A stretch of DNA of 64,000 nt from Candidatus Puniceispirillum marinum IMCC1322 (GTDB lineage Bacteria; Pseudomonadota; Alphaproteobacteria; Puniceispirillales; Puniceispirillaceae), in the NCBI RefSeq assembly GCF_000024465.1, contig NC_014010.1:806001-870000 (forward strand), in the 5' to 3' direction. How positions within the stretch are numbered: position 1 is the first letter of the stretch; the number at the start of each line of letters is the position of its first letter. The translations under genes and the position numbers were made by a program. The notes below the pieces were generated by a model that had not been told where the DNA came from, ran no database searches, and worked only from the letters and a program-made list of their open reading frames with translations. Positions 18,299 to 27,921 of this stretch are shown one piece after another.

Positions 18299-19957
18299 TT
18301 ATGTTTTACTGTGTTCACGTAAGCTCGAAATTGTAGCACGCGGGCTAATGGCTTCGGTGCCTATCATGAGTTCTAATACGGCACCGGTCGGCGATGCCAA
18401 CGCACGCTCAAAAGCAGCACGGAACGCTTGTGTGCTGGCGACGCGCTCACCATAAAACCCATATGCTGATGCCAATGTAACAAAATCGGGATTCACCAGA
18501 TCGGTTCCTGAAACACGGTTTGGATAGGTGCGTTCCTGATGCATCCGTATTGTGCCATAGGTGCCGTTATTCAAAATCAGGATTATAGGCTGGATATTCT
18601 CCTGCATCGCTGTGCCTAGTTCATTTCCATTCATCTGAAAATCACCATCACCGGCAAAACACAGAACCGTACGATCAGGATACTTGGCCTTGGCGGCAAT
18701 GGCGGCGGGAACCCCTGCACCCATTGCACCACTTTGTGGTCCCAGCAACCGTGCCTTATGTCCAAATTTCATAAATCGATTTGGCCATAGCGCAAAATTA
18801 CCTGCCCCATGTGTCACGATCACATCGTCAGGCAGAACATCGTCCAGAACTGCCATCACCACGCTCATATCGACCGGGCTGTCCTGAGGATCAATTTTGA
18901 AACTTGATAAATAGGTTTTTCGGGCTGTATGGCACCATTTTTGACGTTTTGAATTAGCCACCAGCGTGCGTGTTGACAAGGCTTCGGCAAAACAGTTAGG
19001 TCCCGCATGAAGCGGTATATCTGCCGCATAAATTTTACCTAATTCACCATCAGATACATGACTATGAATCAATTTGGCTTTCATGTTGGGGCTGTCAAAA
19101 AGCTGATAGGCATCGGTTGTCATTTCACCAAAACGGATATTGATCGCCAGAATCAAATCAGCCTCACGCAACATTGACTTCATATAGGAATGCATGCCAA
19201 CACTGGCATCACCAGCATAGCAATCGTGGTGGTTATCAATGATGTCATGAAACCGGTGCGCCGCAACAATTGGCAGATTATTCGTCATACTGAAATTACA
19301 TAACGATTTAACACCGTCATCATGCCAGCGGCTTCCCCCAACTATGATAACCGGCTTGTCCGCCCTATTGAGCATGGCTTCAACCGCATCCAATTGCGAC
19401 ATTGATATGCCGGGTTCGGGAATGCGAACAGGCTTGCATGGTGGGGTCGCAACTTGTTGCGTCAGCAATGTTTCGGGCAAAGACACAATGACAGGTCCCG
19501 GGCGGCCACTCAAAGCCGTAATCCACGCCCGACTGATCAATTCCGGAATACGTGCCGCGTCATCAATTTCGACAACCCATTTGGCAATACTACCAAAATA
19601 GGCTGTATAATCAATTTCCTGAAACGCTTCACGGCCAATCATATCGCCACCAACCTGACCGACAAATAACAGCATTGGCGTTGAATTCTGCATTGCCGTA
19701 TGCACGCCAATTGACGCGTTTGTGGCACCGGGTCCCCTTGTCACAAAGCAAAGCCCTGGTTCACCAGTGAGTTTGCCCCATGCCTCAGCCATATAGGCTG
19801 CGCCACCTTCCTGTCGCGCCATGATAAAACGGAATTCATCTTGGTGATCGAACATGGCATTCAAAACAGCAAGGTAGGATTCACCCGGGACACCAAAGCC
19901 TACCTTGGCACCCAGTGTTATCAGGCATTCCATCAAAAGGCTGCCACCATCTCTCAT
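18299..19957 (-). CDS. Thiamine-diphosphate enzyme, acetolactate-synthase-like
   Basis: The three-domain ThDP enzyme (552 residues) has the catalytic glutamate in ARQEGGAAYMAEAWG near 48-62, the phosphate and Mg-binding GDGDFQMNGNELG near 438-450 and NNGTYGTIR. It resembles IlvB but lacks a small-subunit gene beside it. 2-oxo-acid decarboxylase or carboligase activity is equally likely. It sits between an aspartate/aromatic aminotransferase and a class V aminotransferase on the same strand, so its 2-oxo-acid substrate could come from transamination. AGGA lies eight bases before ATG. Confidence 0.82.
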   Translation of the reverse strand: MRDGGSLLMECLITLGAKVGFGVPGESYLAVLNAMFDHQDEFRFIMARQEGGAAYMAEAWGKLTGEPGLCFVTRGPGATNASIGVHTAMQNSTPMLLFVGQVGGDMIGREAFQEIDYTAYFGSIAKWVVEIDDAARIPELISRAWITALSGRPGPVIVSLPETLLTQQVATPPCKPVRIPEPGISMSQLDAVEAMLNRADKPVIIVGGSRWHDDGVKSLCNFSMTNNLPIVAAHRFHDIIDNHHDCYAGDASVGMHSYMKSMLREADLILAINIRFGEMTTDAYQLFDSPNMKAKLIHSHVSDGELGKIYAADIPLHAGPNCFAEALSTRTLVANSKRQKWCHTARKTYLSSFKIDPQDSPVDMSVVMAVLDDVLPDDVIVTHGAGNFALWPNRFMKFGHKARLLGPQSGAMGAGVPAAIAAKAKYPDRTVLCFAGDGDFQMNGNELGTAMQENIQPIILILNNGTYGTIRMHQERTYPNRVSGTDLVNPDFVTLASAYGFYGERVASTQAFRAAFERALASPTGAVLELMIGTEAISPRATISSLREHSKT

Positions 19958-20030
19958 AGCCGTATCCTATCCAATGAAGGTACCCCCTGACGTCAGCTAA
20001 ACTTATATCAGGATGAAAAGATCACGAACA

Positions 20031-21224
20031 TTATTTTGAAATATTAGCAACCATAGAAACTGCTTTGGCAAAGGGAGCCACGCGCCCTCCAGACAAGCCT
20101 GGCACATTGATACGACTATCACCAACGACATACATACCATGATCAACACGAAGCATTTCAACCTGTTCAGGCGAAAGGCCAAGCCGTGAGAACATACCAC
20201 GATGGTCTTTTATAAAGTCAAAATGATCTGAATTACATTGCTGACGCAATGCTTCGGCAAGATCTTCACGCACCGTCAACATGGCTAGGCGCATCTCTTC
20301 TAATTCGGCTTCCCACTCGGCGCGTAATTCACTGTCCGATAGAATAATGGCCACCAAAGCAGCTCCATGATCAGGTGCAAAGGAATAATTCATCCGATTC
20401 AAAGTTGCCAAATTACCCTGTGTTACGGTTGCAGAGTCCGCATCCTTGGCAATAACCATCGCGCAACCAACACGGTCACGATAAAGGCCAAAATTCTTTG
20501 AACATGACGCCGCTACCATCATTTCTGGCATCCGTGAAGCCATGGTACGCATGTATATAGCATCTTCTTGCAGACCGTCGCCAAAACCCTGATAGGCAAT
20601 ATCAACAAGTGGCATGACATTCTTTTCCAGAACAAGATCGGTGATGGATTGCCATTGATTTGCTGTCAGATTGGCACCTGTTGGATTATGGCAACAGCCA
20701 TGAAGCACGAGCATGTCGCCAGCCTGCATGCCTTGAAGCGACACCATCAGGCCATTAAAATCAACCCCGCTTGTTGCTGGGTCAAAATAATCGTAATTTT
20801 CAGTTTTAAAGCCAAGATGCTTAGCCATTGCCACATGCGATGGCCAGCTTGGGTTGCTGACCCATATAGTTGCATCGGGATTCAATAATTTCATGGCTTC
20901 GAAAAGCTGATGTAATGCGCCAGTGCCGCCTGGTGCTTGCAAGGTTGCCACACGATCTGCCGCAACTGCATCTCCCAATACAAGCTTGCGCATCTCATCT
21001 CTAAACACCTCATCTCCGGCGAGCGCCTTATAGGATTTTGACGTCTGCTCAGCATGTAACCGGACTTCGGCTTTTTTAACAGCTGTCATAATCGGTGTTT
21101 TACCGTCAGCATCTTTATAGACGCCAACGCCAAGATCGATTTTATTTTCGCGTGCATCGGCAGCAAAAAGTTTACCTAGACCAAGAATGGGATCAGCTTT
21201 CGCTGGAATGAGCTTTTCAAGCAT
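20031..21224 (-). CDS. Aspartate/aromatic aminotransferase (class I, AspC/TyrB type)
   Basis: A PLP aminotransferase of the Ib-gamma group. Features are the opening DPILGLGKLFAAD, LGVGVYKD, the GCCHNPTGANLT loop, DIAYQGFGDGL and the Schiff-base lysine in CSKNFGLYRDRVG. The length of 397 is typical of AspC/TyrB. It exchanges amino groups between aspartate or aromatic amino acids and 2-oxoglutarate. It follows livM by 75 bases on the same strand and precedes the ThDP enzyme by 73, so it may link amino-acid import to the enzymes downstream. AspC cannot be separated from TyrB by eye. Confidence 0.87.
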   Translation of the reverse strand: MLEKLIPAKADPILGLGKLFAADARENKIDLGVGVYKDADGKTPIMTAVKKAEVRLHAEQTSKSYKALAGDEVFRDEMRKLVLGDAVAADRVATLQAPGGTGALHQLFEAMKLLNPDATIWVSNPSWPSHVAMAKHLGFKTENYDYFDPATSGVDFNGLMVSLQGMQAGDMLVLHGCCHNPTGANLTANQWQSITDLVLEKNVMPLVDIAYQGFGDGLQEDAIYMRTMASRMPEMMVAASCSKNFGLYRDRVGCAMVIAKDADSATVTQGNLATLNRMNYSFAPDHGAALVAIILSDSELRAEWEAELEEMRLAMLTVREDLAEALRQQCNSDHFDFIKDHRGMFSRLGLSPEQVEMLRVDHGMYVVGDSRINVPGLSGGRVAPFAKAVSMVANISK

Positions 21225-21298
21225 TATAATGTTCCGATTGTAAGGGCTGTCTATCTATTTTGTAGGGCAAATCTGCCTTTCAAGGCAATCACTTTTAG

Positions 21299-22612
21299 CT
21301 AGCGTTTAACCTCGGGTATCAAACCACGAGGGGCAAATCTCAGCACCAACAGTAAAACCAGACCCATTGTGATCAAGCGCATATGCGCGGCGCTATTCAT
21401 CAGATGCACGCGTAACCAGTGATCTTCTGACATTCCCGAGGTAAGCGTATCGATAAGCCATAATCCCATTGGTTCGGCTTCAATCCAGAAAAACCAGATT
21501 ATGAAACCACCAAGGATTGAGCCCCAGTTATTTCCCGATCCACCAACAATAACCATAACCCATATCAGAAAGGTAAACCGAAGTGGTTGATATGTAGTCG
21601 GGGTAAACTGGCCATCCAGAGTTGTCAGCATCGCACCTGCAACACCCACAACGGCTGAACCTAGAACAAACACCTGTAAATGCCGCCAGGTGACATTCTT
21701 GCCCATCGCGCTGGCAGCGATTTCATTATCCCGTATGGCGCGCATCATCCGACCCCAGGGTGAACGCAATGCCGTCTCAGACAGCCACAAAATTACCAGC
21801 AATACAGCCGTAAACAAAATGGCATAGCATAATTTAACGACAATGGATGATGCGTCATCGACCTGCACACCTAAACTTTCTGCCCAATCCTGAAAACCGG
21901 CTGAATTATTTAAATCGACTTCATAGGGAACGGGACGCGGCAAACCAGCCACATTCTTGACACCACGCGTAAGCCAATCCTCAAATTTGAGAAAATAGAT
22001 AATAATTTCTGAAATACCCAATGTGGCAATCGCCAGATAATCCGACCGAAGACCAAGTGATATTTTTCCAACCACCCATGCCGCACCAGCGGCAAAAACA
22101 CCACCAACAAGCCAGCTGAAAATGATCGGCATGCCAGCGCCACCCAGAAATCCGGTCTTTGCTGGCTCGACCGACTCAATCGCTAAAATAGCAGGGTCAA
22201 TAATCATCCGCATAATGATATAGCCAATTAGAACAGCAAGGCCCGTCAGCCAGTAACGCCGCCGCCCCATTTTGGCAGTCTTGCGCCAGACAAATATGCC
22301 CGCAACGATCATGCCAAGACCGGCGATAAGGCCACCAAGGATGCCAAGGCCACCTACTTGCCACGCTTCAGGTACAGGTTGCGATGCAACCAACACCCCT
22401 GCTAGACCACCAAGCGCGGCAAAGCCCATGATTCCAACATTAAACAGACCTGCATAGCCCCATTGGATATTAACCCCAAGCGCCATGATCGCCGAAATCA
22501 AACACAGGTTTAAAAGCGATAGTGACACACTCCAGCTCTGAATAAAGCCGACAAAAACGAGCAAGCCTGCCATGATTGAGAAATAGACAAGATTTCTTTC
22601 TTTATCTGTCAT
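21299..22612 (-). CDS. livM: Branched-chain amino-acid ABC transporter permease LivM
   Basis: A membrane permease of 437 residues with LivM hallmarks: SLCLISAIMALGVN-type opening (LINLCLISAIMALGVN region near 33-48), the YLAIATLGISEI segment, and the ATPase-contact region IRDNEIAASAMGKN. A basic linker around 108-118 (WRKTAKMGRRR) is followed by two extra hydrophobic segments, which accounts for the length. Its ATG overlaps the livH stop by four bases. It is the last gene of the liv operon and works with LivH as the inner-membrane channel. Confidence 0.92.
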   Translation of the reverse strand: MTDKERNLVYFSIMAGLLVFVGFIQSWSVSLSLLNLCLISAIMALGVNIQWGYAGLFNVGIMGFAALGGLAGVLVASQPVPEAWQVGGLGILGGLIAGLGMIVAGIFVWRKTAKMGRRRYWLTGLAVLIGYIIMRMIIDPAILAIESVEPAKTGFLGGAGMPIIFSWLVGGVFAAGAAWVVGKISLGLRSDYLAIATLGISEIIIYFLKFEDWLTRGVKNVAGLPRPVPYEVDLNNSAGFQDWAESLGVQVDDASSIVVKLCYAILFTAVLLVILWLSETALRSPWGRMMRAIRDNEIAASAMGKNVTWRHLQVFVLGSAVVGVAGAMLTTLDGQFTPTTYQPLRFTFLIWVMVIVGGSGNNWGSILGGFIIWFFWIEAEPMGLWLIDTLTSGMSEDHWLRVHLMNSAAHMRLITMGLVLLLVLRFAPRGLIPEVKR

Positions 22613-23625
22613 ATTGATTTCCCACTAAAGATACCGGTTGGCTTCACCAGAAGCACAATCACCAGGATGACAAAAGAAACGGCAAATTTGTAATCGGTAG
22701 ATAGGAATTGCACCAATCCCTCGGGCGCCATGCTTTCTGGTAGCATATAAGTTACAACACGCTTATACGCGAAAGTGATGATCAACTCGGAAAAAGCAAT
22801 GACAAATCCACCAGCAATTGCTCCAACCGGACTGCCTACACCGCCAACAATAGCCGCCGCAAAAATTGGCAATAGCAGTTGCAGATAGACAAACGGCTTA
22901 AAGCTTTTATCAAGACCATATAAAGTGCCCGCTATAGTTGCCAATGCAGCGGTGATAATCCATGCGATCATCACGACCCTATCTGGATTAATGCCAGATA
23001 AAAGCGCTAGATCTTCATTGTCTGAAAAGGCGCGCATCGATTTACCTGTCCGTGTTCGGTTTAAAAACCAGAACACAGCCGCAACAACGATGACTGCCGT
23101 GATCACTGTTACGCCTTGCGATGTTTTTATCGCCAGCCCTTCATTCAGACCGGTCATCTGCTTAAAGGCACGCGCTTTCATGATAAAACGGGCACCATCA
23201 CCAAATAATTGATCATTCGGGCCAATAATGAAACGTATTAGGCCGCCGGTAACGAACATCACACCAACCGAAACAATAAGATAAGTAACGGATGACGCCT
23301 TTTGCTCACGATAATAGCGATAAACCACCCGATCCGTTGTCAGGCACAGGATGGTTGTTCCCAAGATACCAACTGGCAAAGCCAATAATGCTGTTGGTAG
23401 CGGGGCTATGCTGACGCCCAGTGATTGCAACCACCAGGTCACCATGATCGTTATCATGGCACCAAAGGCCATCGTCTCACCATGCGCAAAATTCGAAAAG
23501 CGCAAGACGCTATAGATAAGCGTTACGCCTAGGGCACCAAGTGCCAGTTGGCTACCATAAGCCAGGCCAGGCACAAGAATGTAATTTGCCAGAATAGCCA
23601 GAGGGTTTAGAAAATCAGCCATCAT
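22609..23625 (-). CDS. livH: Branched-chain amino-acid ABC transporter permease LivH
   Basis: The 338-residue inner-membrane permease shows LALGALGVTLIYSVLRFSNFAHGE near 25-48, the RTGKSMRAFSDNEDLALLSGI ATPase-contact loop and IVGGVGSPVGAIAGGFVIAFSE near the C-terminus, all typical of LivH. It begins directly after the livF stop with no gap and overlaps livM by four bases. It pairs with LivM and is driven by LivG/LivF. Confidence 0.93.
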   Translation of the reverse strand: MMADFLNPLAILANYILVPGLAYGSQLALGALGVTLIYSVLRFSNFAHGETMAFGAMITIMVTWWLQSLGVSIAPLPTALLALPVGILGTTILCLTTDRVVYRYYREQKASSVTYLIVSVGVMFVTGGLIRFIIGPNDQLFGDGARFIMKARAFKQMTGLNEGLAIKTSQGVTVITAVIVVAAVFWFLNRTRTGKSMRAFSDNEDLALLSGINPDRVVMIAWIITAALATIAGTLYGLDKSFKPFVYLQLLLPIFAAAIVGGVGSPVGAIAGGFVIAFSELIITFAYKRVVTYMLPESMAPEGLVQFLSTDYKFAVSFVILVIVLLVKPTGIFSGKSI

Positions 23626-24330
23626 CTACCCTCCCAGAAATGCTTTACGCACATTCGGATTAGCCATCAATGCCGATCCCGTGTCGGTATAGCGATTTTC
23701 ACCTTGCACAAGGACAAAACCCTTATCAGCGATATTCAGCGCCTGTTTGGCATTTTGCTCGACCATCAAAATAGCAATGCCGGTGCGCGCGACTTCAATG
23801 ATCCGGTCAAACAGCTCATCCATGACAATCGGCGACACACCAGCGGTAGGCTCATCAAGCATGAGCACTTTTGGTTTTGTCATCAAAGCCCGGCCAACAG
23901 CCACTTGCTGACGCTGACCACCAGACAGTTCGCCCGCAGGCTGCAACCGTTTTTCGTGCAGAATGGGAAACAGCCCATAGACCTGATCCATTGTCTCGGC
24001 AATATCATCGCGGCGGATAAAGGCACCCATTTCAAGATTTTCTTCAACCGTCATGCTGGTAAAGACATTGCTGGTTTGCGGCACAAAACCCATGCCTTTG
24101 AGCACCCGATCCTGTGGCTTCAAATCGGTAATATCCTCACCATCAAACAATACTTTGCCTGCCCGCAAATCAAGCATTCCGAACATGGCCTTCATAGCTG
24201 TTGATTTACCGGCACCATTTGGCCCAACAACAACAGCGATCTCGCCGCGTTCAACACTTACTGTGCAGTCATGCAGAATGTCGGCACCGCCATATCCACC
24301 GGTCATTTTATCACCAATCAGAAAGCTCAT
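23626..24330 (-). CDS. livF: Branched-chain amino-acid ABC transporter ATPase LivF
   Basis: An ABC ATPase of 234 residues: Walker A GPNGAGKSTAMK near 37-48, signature ELSGGQRQQVAVGRAL, Walker B VLMLDEPTAG and the switch histidine replaced by the LivF-type VEQN. Length and MSFLIGDKMTGGYGGADIL opening are typical of LivF. It overlaps livG by four bases. It forms the nucleotide-binding dimer with LivG. Confidence 0.94.
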   Translation of the reverse strand: MSFLIGDKMTGGYGGADILHDCTVSVERGEIAVVVGPNGAGKSTAMKAMFGMLDLRAGKVLFDGEDITDLKPQDRVLKGMGFVPQTSNVFTSMTVEENLEMGAFIRRDDIAETMDQVYGLFPILHEKRLQPAGELSGGQRQQVAVGRALMTKPKVLMLDEPTAGVSPIVMDELFDRIIEVARTGIAILMVEQNAKQALNIADKGFVLVQGENRYTDTGSALMANPNVRKAFLGG

Positions 24331-25109
24331 TTTTTAGCTCTCTTATTGTTTTTCAATCCGGTGCCAAGATAGGCTTCGATGACGTCTTCATTCGCCTTGA
24401 TTTCAAGCGCGGTGCCTGTTGCAAGCACACTACCCTCGGCCATGACAATGACTGGATCACATAATCTGGAGATAAAATCCATATCATGCTCAATCATGCA
24501 GAACGTATAACCACGATCCTTGTTCAGGCGGAAAATGGCATCGCCGATGGAATTAAGCAATGTACGGTTCACACCTGCACCGACTTCATCCAGAAACACG
24601 ATCTTTGCATCGACCATCATCGTGCGGCCAAGCTCAAGCAGTTTTTTCTGTCCACCAGATAGATTTCCCGCCAGTTCATCCGCAACCTGACTGATTTGCA
24701 GAAAATCAATGACGTCACTAGCCTTTGCCCTGATCTCAGCTTCTTCAGAACGGACACGTGCCGGATTGATCCATGTATCGATCAAACGCTCACCAGATTG
24801 CATACCAGGTACCATCATCAGGTTTTCGCGCACGGTTAATGTCGAGAATTCATGCGCGATCTGAAACGTTCGCAACATGCCTTTTTCGAACAATTCATGC
24901 GGTGCAAAGCCGGTGATATCTTCACCATCAAGAAACACCTGTCCGGATGTGGGTTTATAGACCCCCGCAATGACGTTGAATAAGGTGGTCTTACCAGCAC
25001 CATTAGGGCCAATCAGCCCTGTAATTGAACCTGTTTCAATGACCATAGACGCATTATTGACAGCTTTAATGCCGCCAAAATGCTTACTAATGTTTTCAAT
25101 AACTATCAT
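24327..25109 (-). CDS. livG: Branched-chain amino-acid ABC transporter ATPase LivG
   Basis: An ABC ATPase with Walker A IGPNGAGKTTLFN, the LivG-type insertion after RTFQIAHEFSTLTVRENLM, signature NLSGGQKKLLELGRTM, Walker B IVFLDEVGAGVN and the switch EHDMDFI. The start at 25109 (MIVIENISKHFGG) is preferred because the longer frame would start inside the hairpin at 25131-25160. No clear ribosome site is seen before it. About 260 residues, normal for LivG. It is the first gene after the attenuator-like hairpin. Confidence 0.92.
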   Translation of the reverse strand: MIVIENISKHFGGIKAVNNASMVIETGSITGLIGPNGAGKTTLFNVIAGVYKPTSGQVFLDGEDITGFAPHELFEKGMLRTFQIAHEFSTLTVRENLMMVPGMQSGERLIDTWINPARVRSEEAEIRAKASDVIDFLQISQVADELAGNLSGGQKKLLELGRTMMVDAKIVFLDEVGAGVNRTLLNSIGDAIFRLNKDRGYTFCMIEHDMDFISRLCDPVIVMAEGSVLATGTALEIKANEDVIEAYLGTGLKNNKRAKK

Positions 25110-25130
25110 GAAAAATACAAAACAATAAAA

Positions 25131-25160
25131 TGATCCAGACACCCAATAATGTCTGGATCA
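25131..25160 (-). terminator. Attenuator-like hairpin between livK and livG
   Basis: On the minus strand, TGATCCAGACA and TGTCTGGATCA form a perfect 11-bp stem with an 8-base loop, followed by TTTTATTGTTTT. It has the form of an intrinsic terminator 16 bases after the livK stop. Partial termination here would let the binding protein be made in excess over the rest of the transporter. Confidence 0.8.
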
Positions 25161-25175
25161 TAAAATATACCGAAT

Positions 25176-26357
25176 CTAGCGGAAACGTGCTGTTGTGATC
25201 TCGCCACCTTTAACAAGGATTTCCTTGTAGTTGCCAGCAGACTCACCAGCATCAATCAGCTCAACAGCAGACGCGCCGACATAATCGATGTCACCACCAT
25301 CAGCAATGATCTTCATCGCCTTGGCTAGTTCACCAGGATAAATCTTTTCACCTGGCGCATTAGCAACATCCATCACCTTGCCTTTGAAATCAGCACTTTC
25401 GGCTGAACCAGCAGCCTGCATGGCCAGCATGATCAAAGCCGCACCATCATAAGACTCAGCCGCGAAAGGACCGTCTTTGAAACCAGCGGCCATGGCAAGT
25501 TCTGCAAACTTTGCAGCACCTGGGCTGTCGGTACCTGGGATAGTTCCAAATGAACCATCAAGATCAGGACCAATAGCCTGTGGAAGTGAGTCACCAATCA
25601 TGCCATCAGGAAGCACAAATGTGTCAAATGAACCTGTGTCCAATGATGCCTGAATGACGCCTTTACCGCCCTGGTCAAGGTAACCAGCAACGACCAACAC
25701 TTCACCACCAGCCTGGGCTAGTGCGGCTACTTCTGCGCCATAATCGGCTTTACCATCTTCATGCGAAGCTGAAATGGTGATTTTGCCACCCAGTTTTTCA
25801 AAATTCATCTGGATGCTGTCTGCCAGGCCCTTACCATAATCATTATTGGTATATGTCATGGCAACAGACTTGATGCCCTTTTCATTCAAGATCTCAGCAA
25901 CAACCTGACCTTGACGCGCATCTGATGGTGCGGTCCGGAAAAACAGACCATTATCTTCCAATGTCGATAATGCTGGCGATGTGGCTGATGGTGAAACCAT
26001 CACAATACCTTTGGCCATGGCAACATTCTGCAAAATAGCTGTTGTTACACCTGAACAGTCAGCGCCCATGATAGCTTTGACGCCATCTGACGTGATCAGA
26101 CGTTCAGCTGTCGCCGTTGCAGCCGCTGAATCGATACAAGTAGAGTCACCACGAACTGAGGTCACAGAAGACCCGCCCATGAATGCAGCTGAATCGGTAA
26201 CTTCCTTCATCGCAAGCTCAGCCGCCGCCGCCATATCTGGCGTTAGTGATTCGATCGGGCCTGTATAACCAAGAAGCGTTCCGATTTTGATATCAGCCGC
26301 AAACGCCGGTGTAGCTGAAACCGCTACAGCCAAAGCGGCAATAATAATTTTTTTCAT
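25176..26357 (-). CDS. livK: Branched-chain amino-acid ABC transporter substrate-binding protein LivK
   Basis: A periplasmic binding protein with a clear signal peptide (KKIIIAALAVAVSATPAFA, cleavage before ADIKIGTLLG). The family stretches LGYTGPIES, MGADCSGVTTAI, MVSPSATSPALS and TYTNNDYGKGLADSI are visible. The start is one of two adjacent ATGs; 26357 gives seven-base spacing from GGGAG. It is the first liv gene and is followed by a strong hairpin. The ligand could be a branched-chain or other amino acid or amide. It is divergent from the FAD oxidoreductase gene. Confidence 0.92.
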   Translation of the reverse strand: MKKIIIAALAVAVSATPAFAADIKIGTLLGYTGPIESLTPDMAAAAELAMKEVTDSAAFMGGSSVTSVRGDSTCIDSAAATATAERLITSDGVKAIMGADCSGVTTAILQNVAMAKGIVMVSPSATSPALSTLEDNGLFFRTAPSDARQGQVVAEILNEKGIKSVAMTYTNNDYGKGLADSIQMNFEKLGGKITISASHEDGKADYGAEVAALAQAGGEVLVVAGYLDQGGKGVIQASLDTGSFDTFVLPDGMIGDSLPQAIGPDLDGSFGTIPGTDSPGAAKFAELAMAAGFKDGPFAAESYDGAALIMLAMQAAGSAESADFKGKVMDVANAPGEKIYPGELAKAMKIIADGGDIDYVGASAVELIDAGESAGNYKEILVKGGEITTARFR

Positions 26358-26539
26358 CATTAATCTCCCAAAACATAATTCATACTTTGTTGGTGATAAT
26401 GGCTTAATATGCACGTAATACAAGTCTTAAACTATCATAAATACTCAAAAAACGATCTCATGAAATGAAAATTATTTACCAATCAATATAAATACATGAT
26501 TGTAAGTCCCTATAATCATCCATCTAGGTTTTGCCATTC

Positions 26540-27910
26540 ATGATCAGTCATATAACCACCAAAAACCTACCGCATAATCCGGGCATATCAGGCTGGAACG
26601 CGATACTACCAGATGACAAGCCACCACAGCCTTTGAATAAGGATATGACTGCCGATTGGCTGGTGATTGGGGGCGGTTTTGCTGGGCTATCAGCGGCGCG
26701 GCGTTTGTCACAGCTAACCCCCAGCACAAAAGACATAAATGGCGCAAAAATTGTCGTACTGGAAGCTGGCCGCATTGGTGAAGGCCCCGCCGGACGCAAT
26801 TCTGGCTTCATGATTGATCTGCCGCATGTGCTGTCATCCAAAGACTATGCTGGTGACAATACCGAAGACCAACTTCAAATAACGATGAACCGCCGTGCCA
26901 TAGATTTCGCGCTTGATGCCGCAGATGAATATGGAATGGATGCTGAAACCATTTCACAAAGTGGCAAGGTCAATGGTGCTGCCACCGCCAAAGGCGTCGC
27001 GCATAATCTGACCTATGCCGATCATCTGCAGAATCTTGGCGAAGCCTTTGAAATTCTTGATGCGCAGCAGATGCAAGAGCTATCTGGTAGCGATTATTAT
27101 CATCAGGGACTTTTCACACCCGGCACAACAATGCTTCACCCTAGCGCCTATATACGTGGGCTACGTGATGGCCTTCGGAACAAAGTCGATGTTTTTGAAA
27201 ACAGCCCTGTCATATCACTGAATCGGACAGGGCCCGACTGGCAAGCCAAGACACCTGATGGCACCATCACAGCACCCCAAATCATCATGGCGGTAAATGG
27301 TCATGCGCAAAGCTTCGGCTTTTTCAAAAGACGGCTGATGCATATTTTTCTTTACGCTTCGATGACCCGTGCCATGAATGCGGAAGAAGTACGAAAGCTT
27401 GGCGGGACATCACGCTGGGGCATCACCCCGTCAGACCCTGTCGGCAGTACGATACGCCGCATATCAGGACGCTCTGGTGACCGCATCATTGTCCGAAATC
27501 AAGCCAGTTTTGTAAGCTCTATGGAAGTGCCTGACCATGTTGCCACAGTCAAGCGCACGCATCATGAACGTAGTTTCGCCGACCGCTTCGAGAAAATGGG
27601 CAATATAGAAATGGAATATAGCTGGGGCGGTAAATTATGCCTTAGTCTGAATGATGTGCCTGCCTTTGGTCCGATTGAAGACGGCATCACCGCCGCCTGC
27701 TGTCAAAATGGGCTGGGCACTGCCCGCGGCACATTATCAGGCATCGTGGCGGCTGATCTTGTTACCGGCAATCTTCATGACAATCATCAAAGCCTAGAAC
27801 GCATGCTATCCTATCCACAGCCCAAAAAACTGCCTATGGAACCTTTTGCAACAATTGGTGCCACCCTGACGATCAAATACCGCGAATGGCGTGCTGGCAA
27901 AGAAGTCTGA
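26540..27910 (+). CDS. FAD-dependent amine/amino-acid oxidoreductase (DadA/PuuB-like)
   Basis: A flavoprotein of about 456 residues with the dinucleotide-binding WLVIGGGFAGLSAARRL near 40-56, VVLEAGRIGEGPAGRNSGF and the C-terminal FAD contact QNGLGTARGTLSG. The GxGxxG-EAG-GRNSGF combination places it with D-amino-acid dehydrogenase and gamma-glutamylputrescine oxidase relatives. The substrate is unknown. The start at ATG 26540 is uncertain; TTG at 26531 is in frame. It is divergent from liv and converges on the MttB-like gene with only 11 bases between stops. Confidence 0.78.
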   Translation: MISHITTKNLPHNPGISGWNAILPDDKPPQPLNKDMTADWLVIGGGFAGLSAARRLSQLTPSTKDINGAKIVVLEAGRIGEGPAGRNSGFMIDLPHVLSSKDYAGDNTEDQLQITMNRRAIDFALDAADEYGMDAETISQSGKVNGAATAKGVAHNLTYADHLQNLGEAFEILDAQQMQELSGSDYYHQGLFTPGTTMLHPSAYIRGLRDGLRNKVDVFENSPVISLNRTGPDWQAKTPDGTITAPQIIMAVNGHAQSFGFFKRRLMHIFLYASMTRAMNAEEVRKLGGTSRWGITPSDPVGSTIRRISGRSGDRIIVRNQASFVSSMEVPDHVATVKRTHHERSFADRFEKMGNIEMEYSWGGKLCLSLNDVPAFGPIEDGITAACCQNGLGTARGTLSGIVAADLVTGNLHDNHQSLERMLSYPQPKKLPMEPFATIGATLTIKYREWRAGKEV

Positions 27911-27921
27911 TGGCATAAAAC

